Source of the DNA: an uncultured Caulobacteraceae bacterium | GTDB taxonomy: Bacteria; Pseudomonadota; Alphaproteobacteria; Caulobacterales; Caulobacteraceae | DNA length: 64,000 nt | NCBI GenBank assembly: GCA_937138625.1 | Contig: CAKZPF010000007.1 | Location: 27,361-91,360, forward strand | Reading direction: 5' to 3' | Shown here: positions 17,277 to 25,312 of the stretch, one piece after another | Layout of the letters: every line of letters begins with the position of its first letter | How positions within the stretch are numbered: position 1 is the first letter of the stretch | Translations under genes and position numbers: made by a program | The notes under the pieces: generated by a model | What the model was told of the DNA's origin: nothing | Databases searched by the model: none | What the model saw: the letters and a program-made list of their open reading frames with translations, nothing else

Positions 17277-17686
17277 CGACCGCACTGAATGATCTCAAAG
17301 ACGAATTTGACTTCCTGGACAGCTGGGAGGAGCGCTATGCGCACATCATCGCCATGGGCAAAAGCCTGCCCCCCCTGCCCGAGACTTACCAAACCGAAGC
17401 CTATCGCGTGAAAGGCTGCATGAGCCAAGTCTGGCTGGTGGTCAAACCCGGAGCAGACAACCGCCCCGCCATCCAGGCCGATAGTGATGCCTTTATTGTG
17501 CGGGGGCTGATTGCGATCGCGCTGCGCCTGGTGGACAATCTTTCGGCCCAAGAAATAGCGGCCTATGATTTTCAATCGGCTTTTCAGGCGCTTGATCTGA
17601 CCCAACACCTCAGCAGTCAGCGCAACAACGGCTTGGTTGCTCTGACTGAACGCTTGAAAGCCGAGGCCCAGGCGCTAGCGGCCTAG
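17273..17686 (+). CDS. sufE: SufE-type cysteine desulfurase activator
   Basis: 137-aa SufE family protein, which accepts persulfide sulfur from a cysteine desulfurase for Fe-S cluster assembly. WEERYAHIIAMGKSLPPLPE at the N-terminus and VKGCMSQVWLV with the acceptor Cys (about 49) are diagnostic, and FIVRGLIAIALRLVDN matches the central helix. No other suf genes are visible, so it is an isolated copy. The start ATG immediately abuts its G-rich ribosome binding site, which is partly held in a hairpin. Confidence 0.92.
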   Translation: MTTALNDLKDEFDFLDSWEERYAHIIAMGKSLPPLPETYQTEAYRVKGCMSQVWLVVKPGADNRPAIQADSDAFIVRGLIAIALRLVDNLSAQEIAAYDFQSAFQALDLTQHLSSQRNNGLVALTERLKAEAQALAA

Positions 17687-18433
17687 GCGGTCTCCACGGC
17701 CCTTTGCCGCATATCCATAATGACCAGCCAGCCGGTTCAGCGCCGCTTTCAAAATCGCGCGCAACCCTTTGCGAGATTGGTCCAATTTGCGCTCGGCGGC
17801 GGACAAAGCCGTTTGCTGCACGCAGATATCCATAACGGCCGCGCTCTCGACCTTAGTCAACAGCTGCAAGGCCGCCATCACCCGTTGCCGCGCCGCCAAA
17901 CGATGATCGGTTTGGTCCTGCAGACCATGGCCCGAGGAACCACCCACCCGCAACCAATTCACCGCCCCTTGGCCCATGAAACCCGCTTGGTGACAATCGG
18001 CCCGCAAGGTCTCGGCCGCCTGATGCTCAGCCGCGGTAAGCGCCCAGCCATCCTTGTCACGGCGCAGGCTCAGCCAATCCACTGCACTTTGCAGCCGCCG
18101 ATCGGGCAAGGGGTGGGCCTGTCCGTCTTCCGCCATTTGCCACGGGGACCGACCAGCCGTCTGGACGGCTTCGCATACAGATGTGCGGGATGAAGGCTGC
18201 CACGCTTTCCCCGCCGCGCTCAGGCGCCATACCGGCCCCTCGGCCCGCACCAAACCCAACAGCTGCAGGCGATTGAATACGGGCGCAGCACAGCGCGCCA
18301 TCACCCGGCGCCGCTGGTCCCTTTGATCGCGCACCTCACCTCCACCCCGCGGGCTTTTTATCAAGCAGGCTCCCGGCCGCCGCAGCGCCCGCACCACCCG
18401 CCAAAGGGCTTTGTCATCAACGCCGGACATCAT
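17675..18433 (-). CDS. DUF6456 domain protein, probable DNA-binding regulator
   Basis: 252 aa, basic. A C-terminal domain (about 140-230) with ADCHQAGFMGQGAVNWLRVGG, RQRVMAALQLL and AERKLDQSRKGLRAILKAALNRLAGHYG matches DUF6456, found in alphaproteobacterial helix-turn-helix proteins. The N-terminus (about 5-75) has a winged-helix look (RALRRPGACLI...APVFNRLQLLGLV). It starts with a one-base overlap after the DnaA-domain gene, so the two are coupled. It probably binds DNA; targets unknown. Confidence 0.75.
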   Translation of the reverse strand: MMSGVDDKALWRVVRALRRPGACLIKSPRGGGEVRDQRDQRRRVMARCAAPVFNRLQLLGLVRAEGPVWRLSAAGKAWQPSSRTSVCEAVQTAGRSPWQMAEDGQAHPLPDRRLQSAVDWLSLRRDKDGWALTAAEHQAAETLRADCHQAGFMGQGAVNWLRVGGSSGHGLQDQTDHRLAARQRVMAALQLLTKVESAAVMDICVQQTALSAAERKLDQSRKGLRAILKAALNRLAGHYGYAAKGRGDRLGR

Positions 18434-18777
18434 CACTGCACCTGGCTGGTTTCGCTGAAAATCGGCGCGCCGCGCAAAAAGCCTTCAAGAATTTCTAGCT
18501 GATGATCAAAGCCATAATCATCACGCATATCCTCGATCAGGTGACAGGCATGGGAAATGGTGGTTCGGTCGCGGCCGAAAGCATCGGCAACCCGTGACAG
18601 GCTGAGCTCATAGGCCACATGAGTCAGATACATGGCCACCTGGCGCGCAAAGGCCGCCGAGGCCGTGCGCCGTGTTGCCGCCTGGATATCTTGCAAGGAT
18701 GTGCCGAACCTCAGGGCCACCACATGCTGTACAAAACCAGCTTTTTCAAGATCGCGTGATGAAGCTGCCATACCCAT
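18433..18777 (-). CDS. DnaA domain-IV-like DNA-binding protein
   Basis: 114 aa consisting almost only of the DnaA C-terminal DNA-binding domain: ARQVAMYLTHVAYELSLSRVADAFGRDRTTISHACHLIED contains the DnaA signature helix-turn-helix that reads DnaA boxes. It has no AAA ATPase domain. Such proteins are frequent in alphaproteobacteria, usually ahead of a DUF6456 gene as here. The Shine-Dalgarno GGGGAGA lies 5 bases before the ATG. It could compete with DnaA at its boxes or act as a transcription factor. Confidence 0.88.
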   Translation of the reverse strand: MGMAASSRDLEKAGFVQHVVALRFGTSLQDIQAATRRTASAAFARQVAMYLTHVAYELSLSRVADAFGRDRTTISHACHLIEDMRDDYGFDHQLEILEGFLRGAPIFSETSQVQ

Positions 18778-18904
18778 TTTGTCTCCCCTTCCGTAAATTT
18801 TTTTGTTGCAATGTACGGTATATGTAAATTAAGAGGTTTGTCCAGAGGGTGGATAACCACAAAGGAGAACAATAGGCACAAAATCCTCGTGCCCTTACAG
18901 GACC
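18778..18904. promoter_or_regulatory. Divergent promoter region with a near-consensus DnaA box
   Basis: 127 bp between the DnaA-domain gene (minus) and the XRE gene (plus). On the minus strand TTATCCACC (18848-18856) differs from the DnaA box TTATCCACA by one base. The AT-rich stretch 18795-18835 includes TGTACGGTATATGTAA, an imperfect repeat of TGTA half-sites that could serve the XRE regulator. Binding is inferred. Confidence 0.45.
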
Positions 18905-19486
18905 ATGGAAAATTTGATACGACACTATCGACAAAATCGGGGGATGACCCAGACACAGCTGGCAGAACAACTGGGCACAACCACCCAATCTGTCTCCAGA
19001 CTCGAGACCGGCAACATGCGTTTGTCCATCGATTGGCTGGAGCGCATAGGCACGGCCCTGGGCGTGCACGCCACAGCTTTGTTGCCGGCTCCGCAGGATC
19101 AGACCACGCCGCTGATGTTTGCGCAGCATGATGGCACGCTCGGCAACCAAAGCCCCGGTCAATTCATGTGGCCCCAGCTGGATACACGACACCTGGCCAT
19201 CAGAATGGTGCAGGCATGTGGTCCATTTCTGGCGGGGGAAACACTGGTCTGTCAGGCGCTGAACGCCGAACAATTGCCAAATGCCTTGGGGCAAATTGTG
19301 CTGGTCACCAGCCCAGACTGGCCCAGCCCACGTTTGGGGCGACTGTTGCACGTGAACACAGACCCGACATCCACAGAACAGGCGCGCGGAGACCTGCAAA
19401 TCTTCTCTGGCCCCAATGCCATTCTCAGATCAGTGGAGATACATCAACTTCATCTGATCACGCACAGTGTGCGCGCCCTGGCCTGA
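18905..19486 (+). CDS. XRE-family helix-turn-helix regulator
   Basis: 193 aa. Residues about 4-58 are an HTH_3/Cro-C1 domain (MTQTQLAEQLGTTTQSVSRLETGNMRLSIDWLERIGTALG). The C-terminal about 110 residues (from FMWPQLDTRHLAIRMV to the end) carry a beta-rich region that may bind a ligand or mediate oligomerisation; it has a weak overall likeness to LexA/CI-type C-terminal domains, but I see no clear Ser-Lys dyad. It stands divergent to the DnaA-domain gene. Confidence 0.85.
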   Translation: MENLIRHYRQNRGMTQTQLAEQLGTTTQSVSRLETGNMRLSIDWLERIGTALGVHATALLPAPQDQTTPLMFAQHDGTLGNQSPGQFMWPQLDTRHLAIRMVQACGPFLAGETLVCQALNAEQLPNALGQIVLVTSPDWPSPRLGRLLHVNTDPTSTEQARGDLQIFSGPNAILRSVEIHQLHLITHSVRALA

Positions 19487-19520
19487 TCAAATCTTAGAAA
19501 ATGGGTACGGATAAGGCGAC

Positions 19521-20054
19521 TTAGGCGGCTTTTTGGCCTGCCGCCACAACGGCATCAAAGGCCAAAATCATGTTGACCCGTTTGCCATCAGACGCCAAAG
19601 GCAAACGCAACCACAGCTGCACCAAGTGATCTTTGCCTTTCCAATCCAGCGGGGCCGCGCCAGCCGCCGGTTTGGCCTGCTCGCGCACTTCAGATAATTG
19701 CTGCCGCCAATATTGGGCCTGGGCTTCAGGATAGACTTCGGACAGCGTTTTGCCGGTGATCTCACCTTCGTAAATGTCCCGAAGGCCCGTGCCCGCCAAA
19801 CGCATCTTATAGTGTGCATCTGGATTAGCTGCCGTATGGGCCACGTCTTCTTGTGGACTGTCACTGGTCTGATCCGCCTCGTCGATCTCGATCAGACTGA
19901 TGGTGGGCAGGTGTTTGATAAAATCCCGTGGGTGAATGTCTTGGCGTCCAGGCAGCTGGCCATCTTTGCACTTGCTCATCCAATACTGGACCAGCTCTCG
20001 ATGTGCCGCCATGGCCTCGTCACCAGAATACACGCGATTTGCCCCCGCAAACAT
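19521..20054 (-). CDS. PAS_5 domain protein
   Basis: 177 aa. The pattern LVQYWMSKCKDGQLPGRQDIHPRDFIKHLPTISLIEIDE at the N-terminus followed by YKMRLAGTGLRDIYEGEITGKTLSEVYPE is the PAS_5 family of alphaproteobacteria, stand-alone PAS-like sensors without an output domain. The C-terminus (DHLVQLWLRLPLASDGKRVNMILAFDAVV) completes the PAS sheet. Ligand and partner unknown. Its setting among regulators suggests a signalling role. Confidence 0.8.
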   Translation of the reverse strand: MFAGANRVYSGDEAMAAHRELVQYWMSKCKDGQLPGRQDIHPRDFIKHLPTISLIEIDEADQTSDSPQEDVAHTAANPDAHYKMRLAGTGLRDIYEGEITGKTLSEVYPEAQAQYWRQQLSEVREQAKPAAGAAPLDWKGKDHLVQLWLRLPLASDGKRVNMILAFDAVVAAGQKAA

Positions 20055-20255
20055 CTTTGCACACTTACGCTGCTAAACTCGAACCTCAGATTCAGTGGCT
20101 CATTTCAGCCCCCAGTCCGGTCATTTTTCATCACCAGACCCGAATCATTATTCATCAAGCCTTAACCCCTTGGCAAGGCCCTATTCAGCAAAGATTGTTT
20201 CGGGATCGTATTGGTCGTTCTGCAGCCGAGTCTACGGAGTCCCCAATTTACAGAC
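20055..20255. other. Intergenic gap, no gene recognised
   Basis: About 200 bp between the PAS_5 gene and the receiver-like gene, both on the minus strand. It would hold the PAS_5 promoter. I see no tRNA, repeat or convincing short gene in it. Confidence 0.4.
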
Positions 20256-20768
20256 TCAACGCCCTGAAGAGGCTTTAGCCCGATTCCGTCCCAGGCGTCG
20301 ATCGGGGCCTTTGTATTCGGTTTCACGGCGACGACGGTCCGGGCCAAAGAACTCGTCGCTGGCAACAAATGAGCGTGGACGCAACAATATCGCCCCCACC
20401 TTGTCTTTGATCATTTGACCGGTCAGGGGCTTGCCCAGAACCTCGTGGGCACCGGCATCACGGGCCGCCTGCAACAATGACGGCGTCACCGCTGAACTGG
20501 TGACCACGATGGGCGTATAGCGATTGATGTCAAAATCACCCTTGCGCACACGCGTGACCAACTGATTGGCATTGCCTTGATCCGTGTTCCAAGTGGTGAA
20601 CAGCACATCCCAGGGCATCAGCATCAAACTGGCCATGGCGTCTTTTTCTGTACGCACCATATGCGCATGCTTAACGCCAACAAAATGCAACAGGTCCTTT
20701 GTGGCCTGCCCCATCATCACACTGGGATCCTGAATTAAAACGCGTACCCGAGCAAAATCGACTGGCAT
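20256..20768 (-). CDS. Receiver-like protein lacking the phospho-acceptor Asp
   Basis: 170 aa with a CheY-like fold in outline: strand VRVLIQDP, helix, WDVLFTTWNTDQGNANQL, strand YTPIVVTSSAV, helix and the conserved Lys in VLGKPLT. At the position where receivers have the phosphorylated Asp (xxxTDWN), this protein has Thr (FTTWN), so normal phosphorylation looks impossible. The tail repeats GPDRR twice (GPDRRRRETEYKGPDRR). It may act as a pseudo-receiver. It lies next to PAS and MucR genes. Confidence 0.75.
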   Translation of the reverse strand: MPVDFARVRVLIQDPSVMMGQATKDLLHFVGVKHAHMVRTEKDAMASLMLMPWDVLFTTWNTDQGNANQLVTRVRKGDFDINRYTPIVVTSSAVTPSLLQAARDAGAHEVLGKPLTGQMIKDKVGAILLRPRSFVASDEFFGPDRRRRETEYKGPDRRLGRNRAKASSGR

Positions 20769-20818
20769 GTTGTCCCCATTTTGGTTCCATCCACACCAGT
20801 CAAATTAGCATAGAGACG

Positions 20819-20850
20819 TAAACACACAGTTTCGCAAAACTGTGTGTTTA
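20819..20850. terminator. 14-bp palindrome after mucR
   Basis: Perfect arms TAAACACACAGTTT (20819-20832) and AAACTGTGTGTTTA (20837-20850) with a four-base loop CGCA, 18 bp beyond the mucR stop and upstream of the receiver-like gene. There is no strong T-run, so it could be a terminator for mucR or an operator for the downstream gene. Confidence 0.5.
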
Positions 20851-20867
20851 TCGCGAGTATGTTTTAC

Positions 20868-21269
20868 TTAATTGGAAGCTTTTCCGCGACCCAACCCCAT
20901 TTTTTTGGCCAGCTGCGAACGGGCCTTGGCGTAATTGGGGGCAACCATCGGATAATCGGCCGGCAGACCCCATTTTTCACGGTATTCTTGAGGGGTCATA
21001 TCGTATTTGGAAGTCAGATGGCGCTTCAAAGATTTGAACTGCAAACCATCTTCCAGGCAGATGATATAATCCGGGGTCACCGATTTTTTCACCGGCACGG
21101 CGGGTTCTAATTTTTCTTGTTCCTTGCCGCCATTGGCTGCCACACCATTCAAGGCCACATATACCTGCTCGATGACACCTGGCAGAGCCGTCGAATCCAC
21201 TGCATTGTTACCAACATACGCTGAAACAATGTCAGCCGTCATTTCAATGATCTCAAGTTTTGCACTCAT
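20868..21269 (-). CDS. mucR: MucR/Ros family transcriptional regulator
   Basis: 133 aa. KKSVTPDYIICLEDG, LKRHL and MTPQEYREKWGLPADYPMVAPNYA are the conserved MucR/Ros core, ending in AKKMGLGRGK. MucR proteins bind AT-rich DNA and control envelope, motility and cell-cycle genes in alphaproteobacteria. In the Ros zinc site the ligands are Cys, Asp/Cys, His, His. Here Cys71, Asp74 and His84 are present but the second His position is Lys88, so this copy may bind zinc weakly or not at all. A terminator-like palindrome follows. Confidence 0.92.
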   Translation of the reverse strand: MSAKLEIIEMTADIVSAYVGNNAVDSTALPGVIEQVYVALNGVAANGGKEQEKLEPAVPVKKSVTPDYIICLEDGLQFKSLKRHLTSKYDMTPQEYREKWGLPADYPMVAPNYAKARSQLAKKMGLGRGKASN

Positions 21270-21359
21270 AACCTTATAAACCTCATGGGTTATTCTTGTT
21301 CAACATCTTTAGGGAACGGTGCACATACATCAGACACCAGGGGTCTGACAATACAAAAA

Positions 21360-21394
21360 GAAAACAAAATCCCACTTTTTCCACAAAAGTGGGA
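21360..21394 (-). terminator. Intrinsic terminator of the DUF2336 gene
   Basis: Minus-strand hairpin with 10-bp arms TCCCACTTTT (at 21385-21394, reading the minus strand) and AAAAGTGGGA (21370-21379) and a 5-base loop, followed by TTTTGTTTTCTTTTT. It lies 21 bp after the DUF2336 stop and separates that gene from mucR. Confidence 0.8.
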
Positions 21395-21414
21395 CAAAAA
21401 ACTATCCAGACAGG

Positions 21415-22671
21415 CTATTTGTTAAAAAACTTACTGAACACCAAAGCTGCGGCCCGTGATGGGGGTGAGAATTCATCCACACTGCCCTCGGCCGAGCCTT
21501 CGCGAATGGCGCGGATCAGCTCAGGCGTCAAAGACGCCGTCAAAGACCAGTTCCAATAGCGTAGCAGCGTTTGCGCTTTATCGACCGTCAGAATGTCAAA
21601 CACGTAAATTGATCGCTCAAGGGCCGGGTGGATTTCCCCGGCCTCGGTGGTGGTCGATCGCCGCTGGGCTTTCCAAAACAGCTCGATGTTATGACGCTTA
21701 AGGCCCGTGGCCTTGCACAGAACAGCGATGGGCTCACCGCCCATATCTGTAAAGATCCGCGCCCCTGTGGCGGGCTTCAGGCCAGACAGAAATGACATTT
21801 CTTGGGTCAGTTCGCGATCCAAGCCTTTTTCAGCGGCCACAGCCACAGCATCTTCCAGGCTATCATAGGGACTTTTGTCAATGGCGGCCCGGTTGCGCTG
21901 GCGGCGCTCAATGAATTGCAAGGCTTTACGCGCCAGCGGGTCTTGCCAGCCTTCCTCGGCGGCCATGGCAAACACATCACCGGCCATATCCTGCAATACA
22001 TCCCGACCAATGGCCAAACGCTGAATGATCTCGAGACGTTCGGCAGCGTTTGACCACCAGAACATGGCATAAGCATGGCTGGGGCGCAGCTCTTCACGGC
22101 GCAGGATGTGTCGAATCAAACCTGTCGTATCGCGTGACAAGGCCACGATCTTGTCCATAGCGCTAAACGAGAAGATGACGCCACGGTTGCGCAACAGAGC
22201 TTCGATGACATCATGTTCACCGATCTGCACCAGCACATCACACACCACTTCGCTGACCTGCTTGCGTCGCGCGATGGCCAGACGATGGGCCTGGCTGGCG
22301 TGCTGTGCGCACTCGATCAAATCCGAATCCGTGACCGCGGTGCTGTCTTGCAAAATGTACTGAGCAATGTCGATTTCATCACGCATCAACAGACGCAAAA
22401 TCGCGGTGGGCGCATCCACCAAACTGGCCATACGGCGTGCACTTTGTTCGCGCAGCTTGCGATCGCCCTCGCGCAGCATTTCCACCAGCAAATCACCGGC
22501 AATATGACGCTCCAAGGCGTTGACCTGGCTTTGGGGCAAACAAATCACATCCGCCAAGCGCCGGGCCAAAGTCCGACGGGCTTTCGATGTCATATCGGGC
22601 GCCTGGCTGACATCAACAGCCACCAGGTCGTCATCCAACTCAATGGGTTTGGTATTATCGAACGCGCTCAT
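21415..22671 (-). CDS. DUF2336 domain protein
   Basis: 418 aa, all-helical repeats. The DUF2336 pattern is clear: RRTLARRLADVICLP, LREQSARRMASLVDAPTAILRLLMRDEIDIAQYIL, HRLAIARRKQVSEVVCDVLVQIGEHDVIEALLRNRG, and a C-terminal GGEPIAVLCKATGLKRHNIELFWKA. The family is alphaproteobacterial, resembles HEAT-like repeats and has no firm function. A terminator follows it. Upstream is msrB on the opposite strand, 80 bp away. Confidence 0.88.
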   Translation of the reverse strand: MSAFDNTKPIELDDDLVAVDVSQAPDMTSKARRTLARRLADVICLPQSQVNALERHIAGDLLVEMLREGDRKLREQSARRMASLVDAPTAILRLLMRDEIDIAQYILQDSTAVTDSDLIECAQHASQAHRLAIARRKQVSEVVCDVLVQIGEHDVIEALLRNRGVIFSFSAMDKIVALSRDTTGLIRHILRREELRPSHAYAMFWWSNAAERLEIIQRLAIGRDVLQDMAGDVFAMAAEEGWQDPLARKALQFIERRQRNRAAIDKSPYDSLEDAVAVAAEKGLDRELTQEMSFLSGLKPATGARIFTDMGGEPIAVLCKATGLKRHNIELFWKAQRRSTTTEAGEIHPALERSIYVFDILTVDKAQTLLRYWNWSLTASLTPELIRAIREGSAEGSVDEFSPPSRAAALVFSKFFNK

Positions 22672-22751
22672 GGTGCCAGTTTGCGCCCGAGTGTGTTAAC
22701 AATCTCTAATCACCCACTTGAATTTGATGGTTTTCATGCCATTTCTGGGTC

Positions 22752-23123
22752 ATGAGCCAAAACAAAAGCCAACAAGACGCCGTCGCCTGGGCCTGTGGCA
22801 CCGAGCCACCCTGGTCGAGCCCCCTGTTGGATGAACACCGCCCAGGCACCTATCACTGCGCGCTGTGTGATGCGGCTTTGTTTGCTTCCGACAGCAAATT
22901 CAACTCCGGCTCCGGCTGGCCTTCGTTTTTTCAAACCAAAACCGACCTCGAGACCCAAGACGATCACCGCCACGGCATGACGAGGACGGAAATCAAATGT
23001 CCCAGCTGTTACGCGCACTTGGGTCATGTCTTTCCCGATGGTCCCCCACCCACGGGCTTACGCTATTGCGTGAACGGCATCGTCTTGCGCTTTTTGCCAG
23101 ATGGTGGTGAAACACAGGCATGA
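22752..23123 (+). CDS. msrB: Peptide-methionine (R)-S-oxide reductase
   Basis: 123-aa MsrB, which reduces R-methionine sulfoxide in proteins. Zinc-binding cysteine pairs occur in YHCALCDAALF and IKCPSCYAHLGHVF, with SGSGWPSFF and the catalytic Cys in RYCVNGIVLRF. The usual RYCINSASL is altered to RYCVNGIVL, but the key Cys and Asn remain. The N-terminus is slightly shorter than in E. coli MsrB. It overlaps the oligopeptidase gene by 4 bp, so both are co-expressed. Confidence 0.93.
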   Translation: MSQNKSQQDAVAWACGTEPPWSSPLLDEHRPGTYHCALCDAALFASDSKFNSGSGWPSFFQTKTDLETQDDHRHGMTRTEIKCPSCYAHLGHVFPDGPPPTGLRYCVNGIVLRFLPDGGETQA

Positions 23124-25267
23124 TGAGATACACACTCTTGCCGATGGTGGCCGCCGTGCTGGTGGCCTGTGCCCCAACCGCAGAAAAAGGTTTTGATATG
23201 CCCACGCCCCCCGTTGCCGAAAAACGCCCAAAACACATCACCCAATTGGGCTTCGAGCGTGTGGACGATTACGCCTGGCTGAAGGCTGATAACTGGCAAG
23301 AGGTCATGCGCAATCCCCAGGCCCTGCCCACTGATATTCGGGATCATTTGGAAGCCGAAAACGCCTACACCCAAGCCGTTTTGGCCGAAACCGAAGACCT
23401 GCAAGACACTTTGTTCGCGGAAATGAAGGGCCGCATCAAAGACGATGACAGCTCGGCCCCCGAACCCGATGGTCCTTGGCAGTACTACAGTCGGTATGCC
23501 GCCGGGGCTCAGCACCCTATTTTTGCTCGCAAACCCCGCAAGGGCGGCGAGGAGCAGATTTTGCTCGATACCGATGCCTTAGCCGAGGGCCATGACTATT
23601 TTGACCTCGGCGATCTTGAACACAGCGCCGACCACAAACTGTTCGGCTATGCCGTCGATACACAAGGCTCCGAGTACTACAGCATCACGGTTTTGGATCT
23701 GGAAACCGGCAAAGCCGTGGGCCCGGTGATTGAAGGCTCGACGGGGGATTTCATCATCAGCCCAGACACACAGTATCTGTTTTGGATTTGGCGCGACGAG
23801 AACGGTCGCCCCGCCAAGATTTACCGTCGCCCCATTGGCGGCGACCAAGACACATTGGTCTATGAAGATGAAAACCCTGGCTTCTTCTTGTCGGTCGATG
23901 TCAGCGAGTCCGAGGACTACATCTTTCTCTCCGCCGGTGATCACACCACGTCGGAAACCTGGTGGATCCCCGCCAGCGACCCCACGGCAGCCCCACAACG
24001 TTTTGCCAAACGCGAAGACGGTGTGCGCTACAGCGTCACCCACCTGGACGATGCCTTTTATGTGCTGACCAATGCCGATGGGGCCGTGGATTTCAAAATC
24101 GCCAAAACCAGCCTCGATCAGACGGAACGGGCCTATTGGCAAGACTGGCTGCCCCACCGCCCTGGTCACTTCGTCACCGGCCTGCTGGCCAATTATGATC
24201 ATCTGATCCGCCAAGAACGCGTCAAGGCACTGGACCAAATTTTAATCACACATATGCCCAGCAACGAAACCCACGCCATCAGCTTTGCGGAAGAGGCCTA
24301 TGCCCTTGACCTCAGCAGTGGTCTCGAGTTCGAAAGCGACCAGATCCGTTTTGTCTATCAATCCCCGACCACACCGCGACAGTGGTTTGATTATGATCTG
24401 AAAACCCGTGACCGCACTCAGGTAAAGGAACAGATCATCCCTTCGGGCCACAATCCCGCTGACTATGTCGCCAAACGCGTGATGGCCAAAGGCCATGATG
24501 GCGTCGAGATTCCCATCACCCTTTTGATGCACAAAGACACCCCCACGGATGGCTCAGCGCCTGTGTTGCTTTATGGCTATGGCTCCTATGGCATGAGTAT
24601 GGATGCCACCTTCTCCATCCGGGCCTTGTCTTTGGTCAATCGCGGCGTGATTTGGGCCACAGCCCACATTCGCGGGGGCGCGGATCTGGGCTATCAATGG
24701 TATCTTGACGGCAAAAAGGACAAAAAGACAAACACCTTCAAAGACTTCATCTCATCCGCCGAAGCCCTCATTGAACAGGATTACACCCAGGCCGGCCGGA
24801 TCGTTGCCTATGGCGGCTCGGCCGGGGGGATGCTGATGGGGGCGGTGGCCAACATGCGCCCTGATCTCTGGGCCGGCATCATCGCCGCCGTGCCCTTTGT
24901 CGATGTTCTGAACACCATGTCCGATGACACCCTGCCTCTGACCCCGCCGGAATGGCCAGAATGGGGCAACCCCATCACCAACAAGGCCGATTACGAGCTG
25001 ATCGCCAGCTATTCGCCTTATGACCAGGTCAGCGCCCAGGCCTATCCGCCGGTCCTGGCCACCGGCGGCCTATCGGATCCGCGCGTAACCTATTGGGAGC
25101 CCGCAAAATGGACAGCCAAACTGCGCGACCACACCACCAGCGACAATCCCATCCTGCTGAAAATCAATATGGAGGCTGGACACGGTGGTGCCTCGGGGCG
25201 CTATGACTTCTTGAAAGACATCGCCCTTGATTATGCCTTTGCGCTGTGGGCTTTAAAACAACCCTAA
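23120..25267 (+). CDS. Prolyl-oligopeptidase family peptidase (oligopeptidase B-like), probable lipoprotein
   Basis: 715-aa S9A serine peptidase cleaving short peptides, most like oligopeptidase B. The beta-propeller spans about 60-430; the catalytic domain has GYGSYGMSMDATF, the oxyanion segment RGGADLGYQWYLDGKK, the nucleophile in GGSAGGMLMG (Ser about 567), LSDPRVTYWEPAKW (Asp) and MEAGHGGASGRYDFLK (His). Unlike most family members it starts with a lipoprotein signal, MVAAVLVACAP (Cys about 17), so it should be membrane-anchored outside the cytoplasm. Translationally coupled to msrB. Confidence 0.9.
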   Translation: MMRYTLLPMVAAVLVACAPTAEKGFDMPTPPVAEKRPKHITQLGFERVDDYAWLKADNWQEVMRNPQALPTDIRDHLEAENAYTQAVLAETEDLQDTLFAEMKGRIKDDDSSAPEPDGPWQYYSRYAAGAQHPIFARKPRKGGEEQILLDTDALAEGHDYFDLGDLEHSADHKLFGYAVDTQGSEYYSITVLDLETGKAVGPVIEGSTGDFIISPDTQYLFWIWRDENGRPAKIYRRPIGGDQDTLVYEDENPGFFLSVDVSESEDYIFLSAGDHTTSETWWIPASDPTAAPQRFAKREDGVRYSVTHLDDAFYVLTNADGAVDFKIAKTSLDQTERAYWQDWLPHRPGHFVTGLLANYDHLIRQERVKALDQILITHMPSNETHAISFAEEAYALDLSSGLEFESDQIRFVYQSPTTPRQWFDYDLKTRDRTQVKEQIIPSGHNPADYVAKRVMAKGHDGVEIPITLLMHKDTPTDGSAPVLLYGYGSYGMSMDATFSIRALSLVNRGVIWATAHIRGGADLGYQWYLDGKKDKKTNTFKDFISSAEALIEQDYTQAGRIVAYGGSAGGMLMGAVANMRPDLWAGIIAAVPFVDVLNTMSDDTLPLTPPEWPEWGNPITNKADYELIASYSPYDQVSAQAYPPVLATGGLSDPRVTYWEPAKWTAKLRDHTTSDNPILLKINMEAGHGGASGRYDFLKDIALDYAFALWALKQP

Positions 25268-25312
25268 GCTTTTTACGTGCATAACGCCTAGGAACTTGAT
25301 ACCCAGGCCTAT

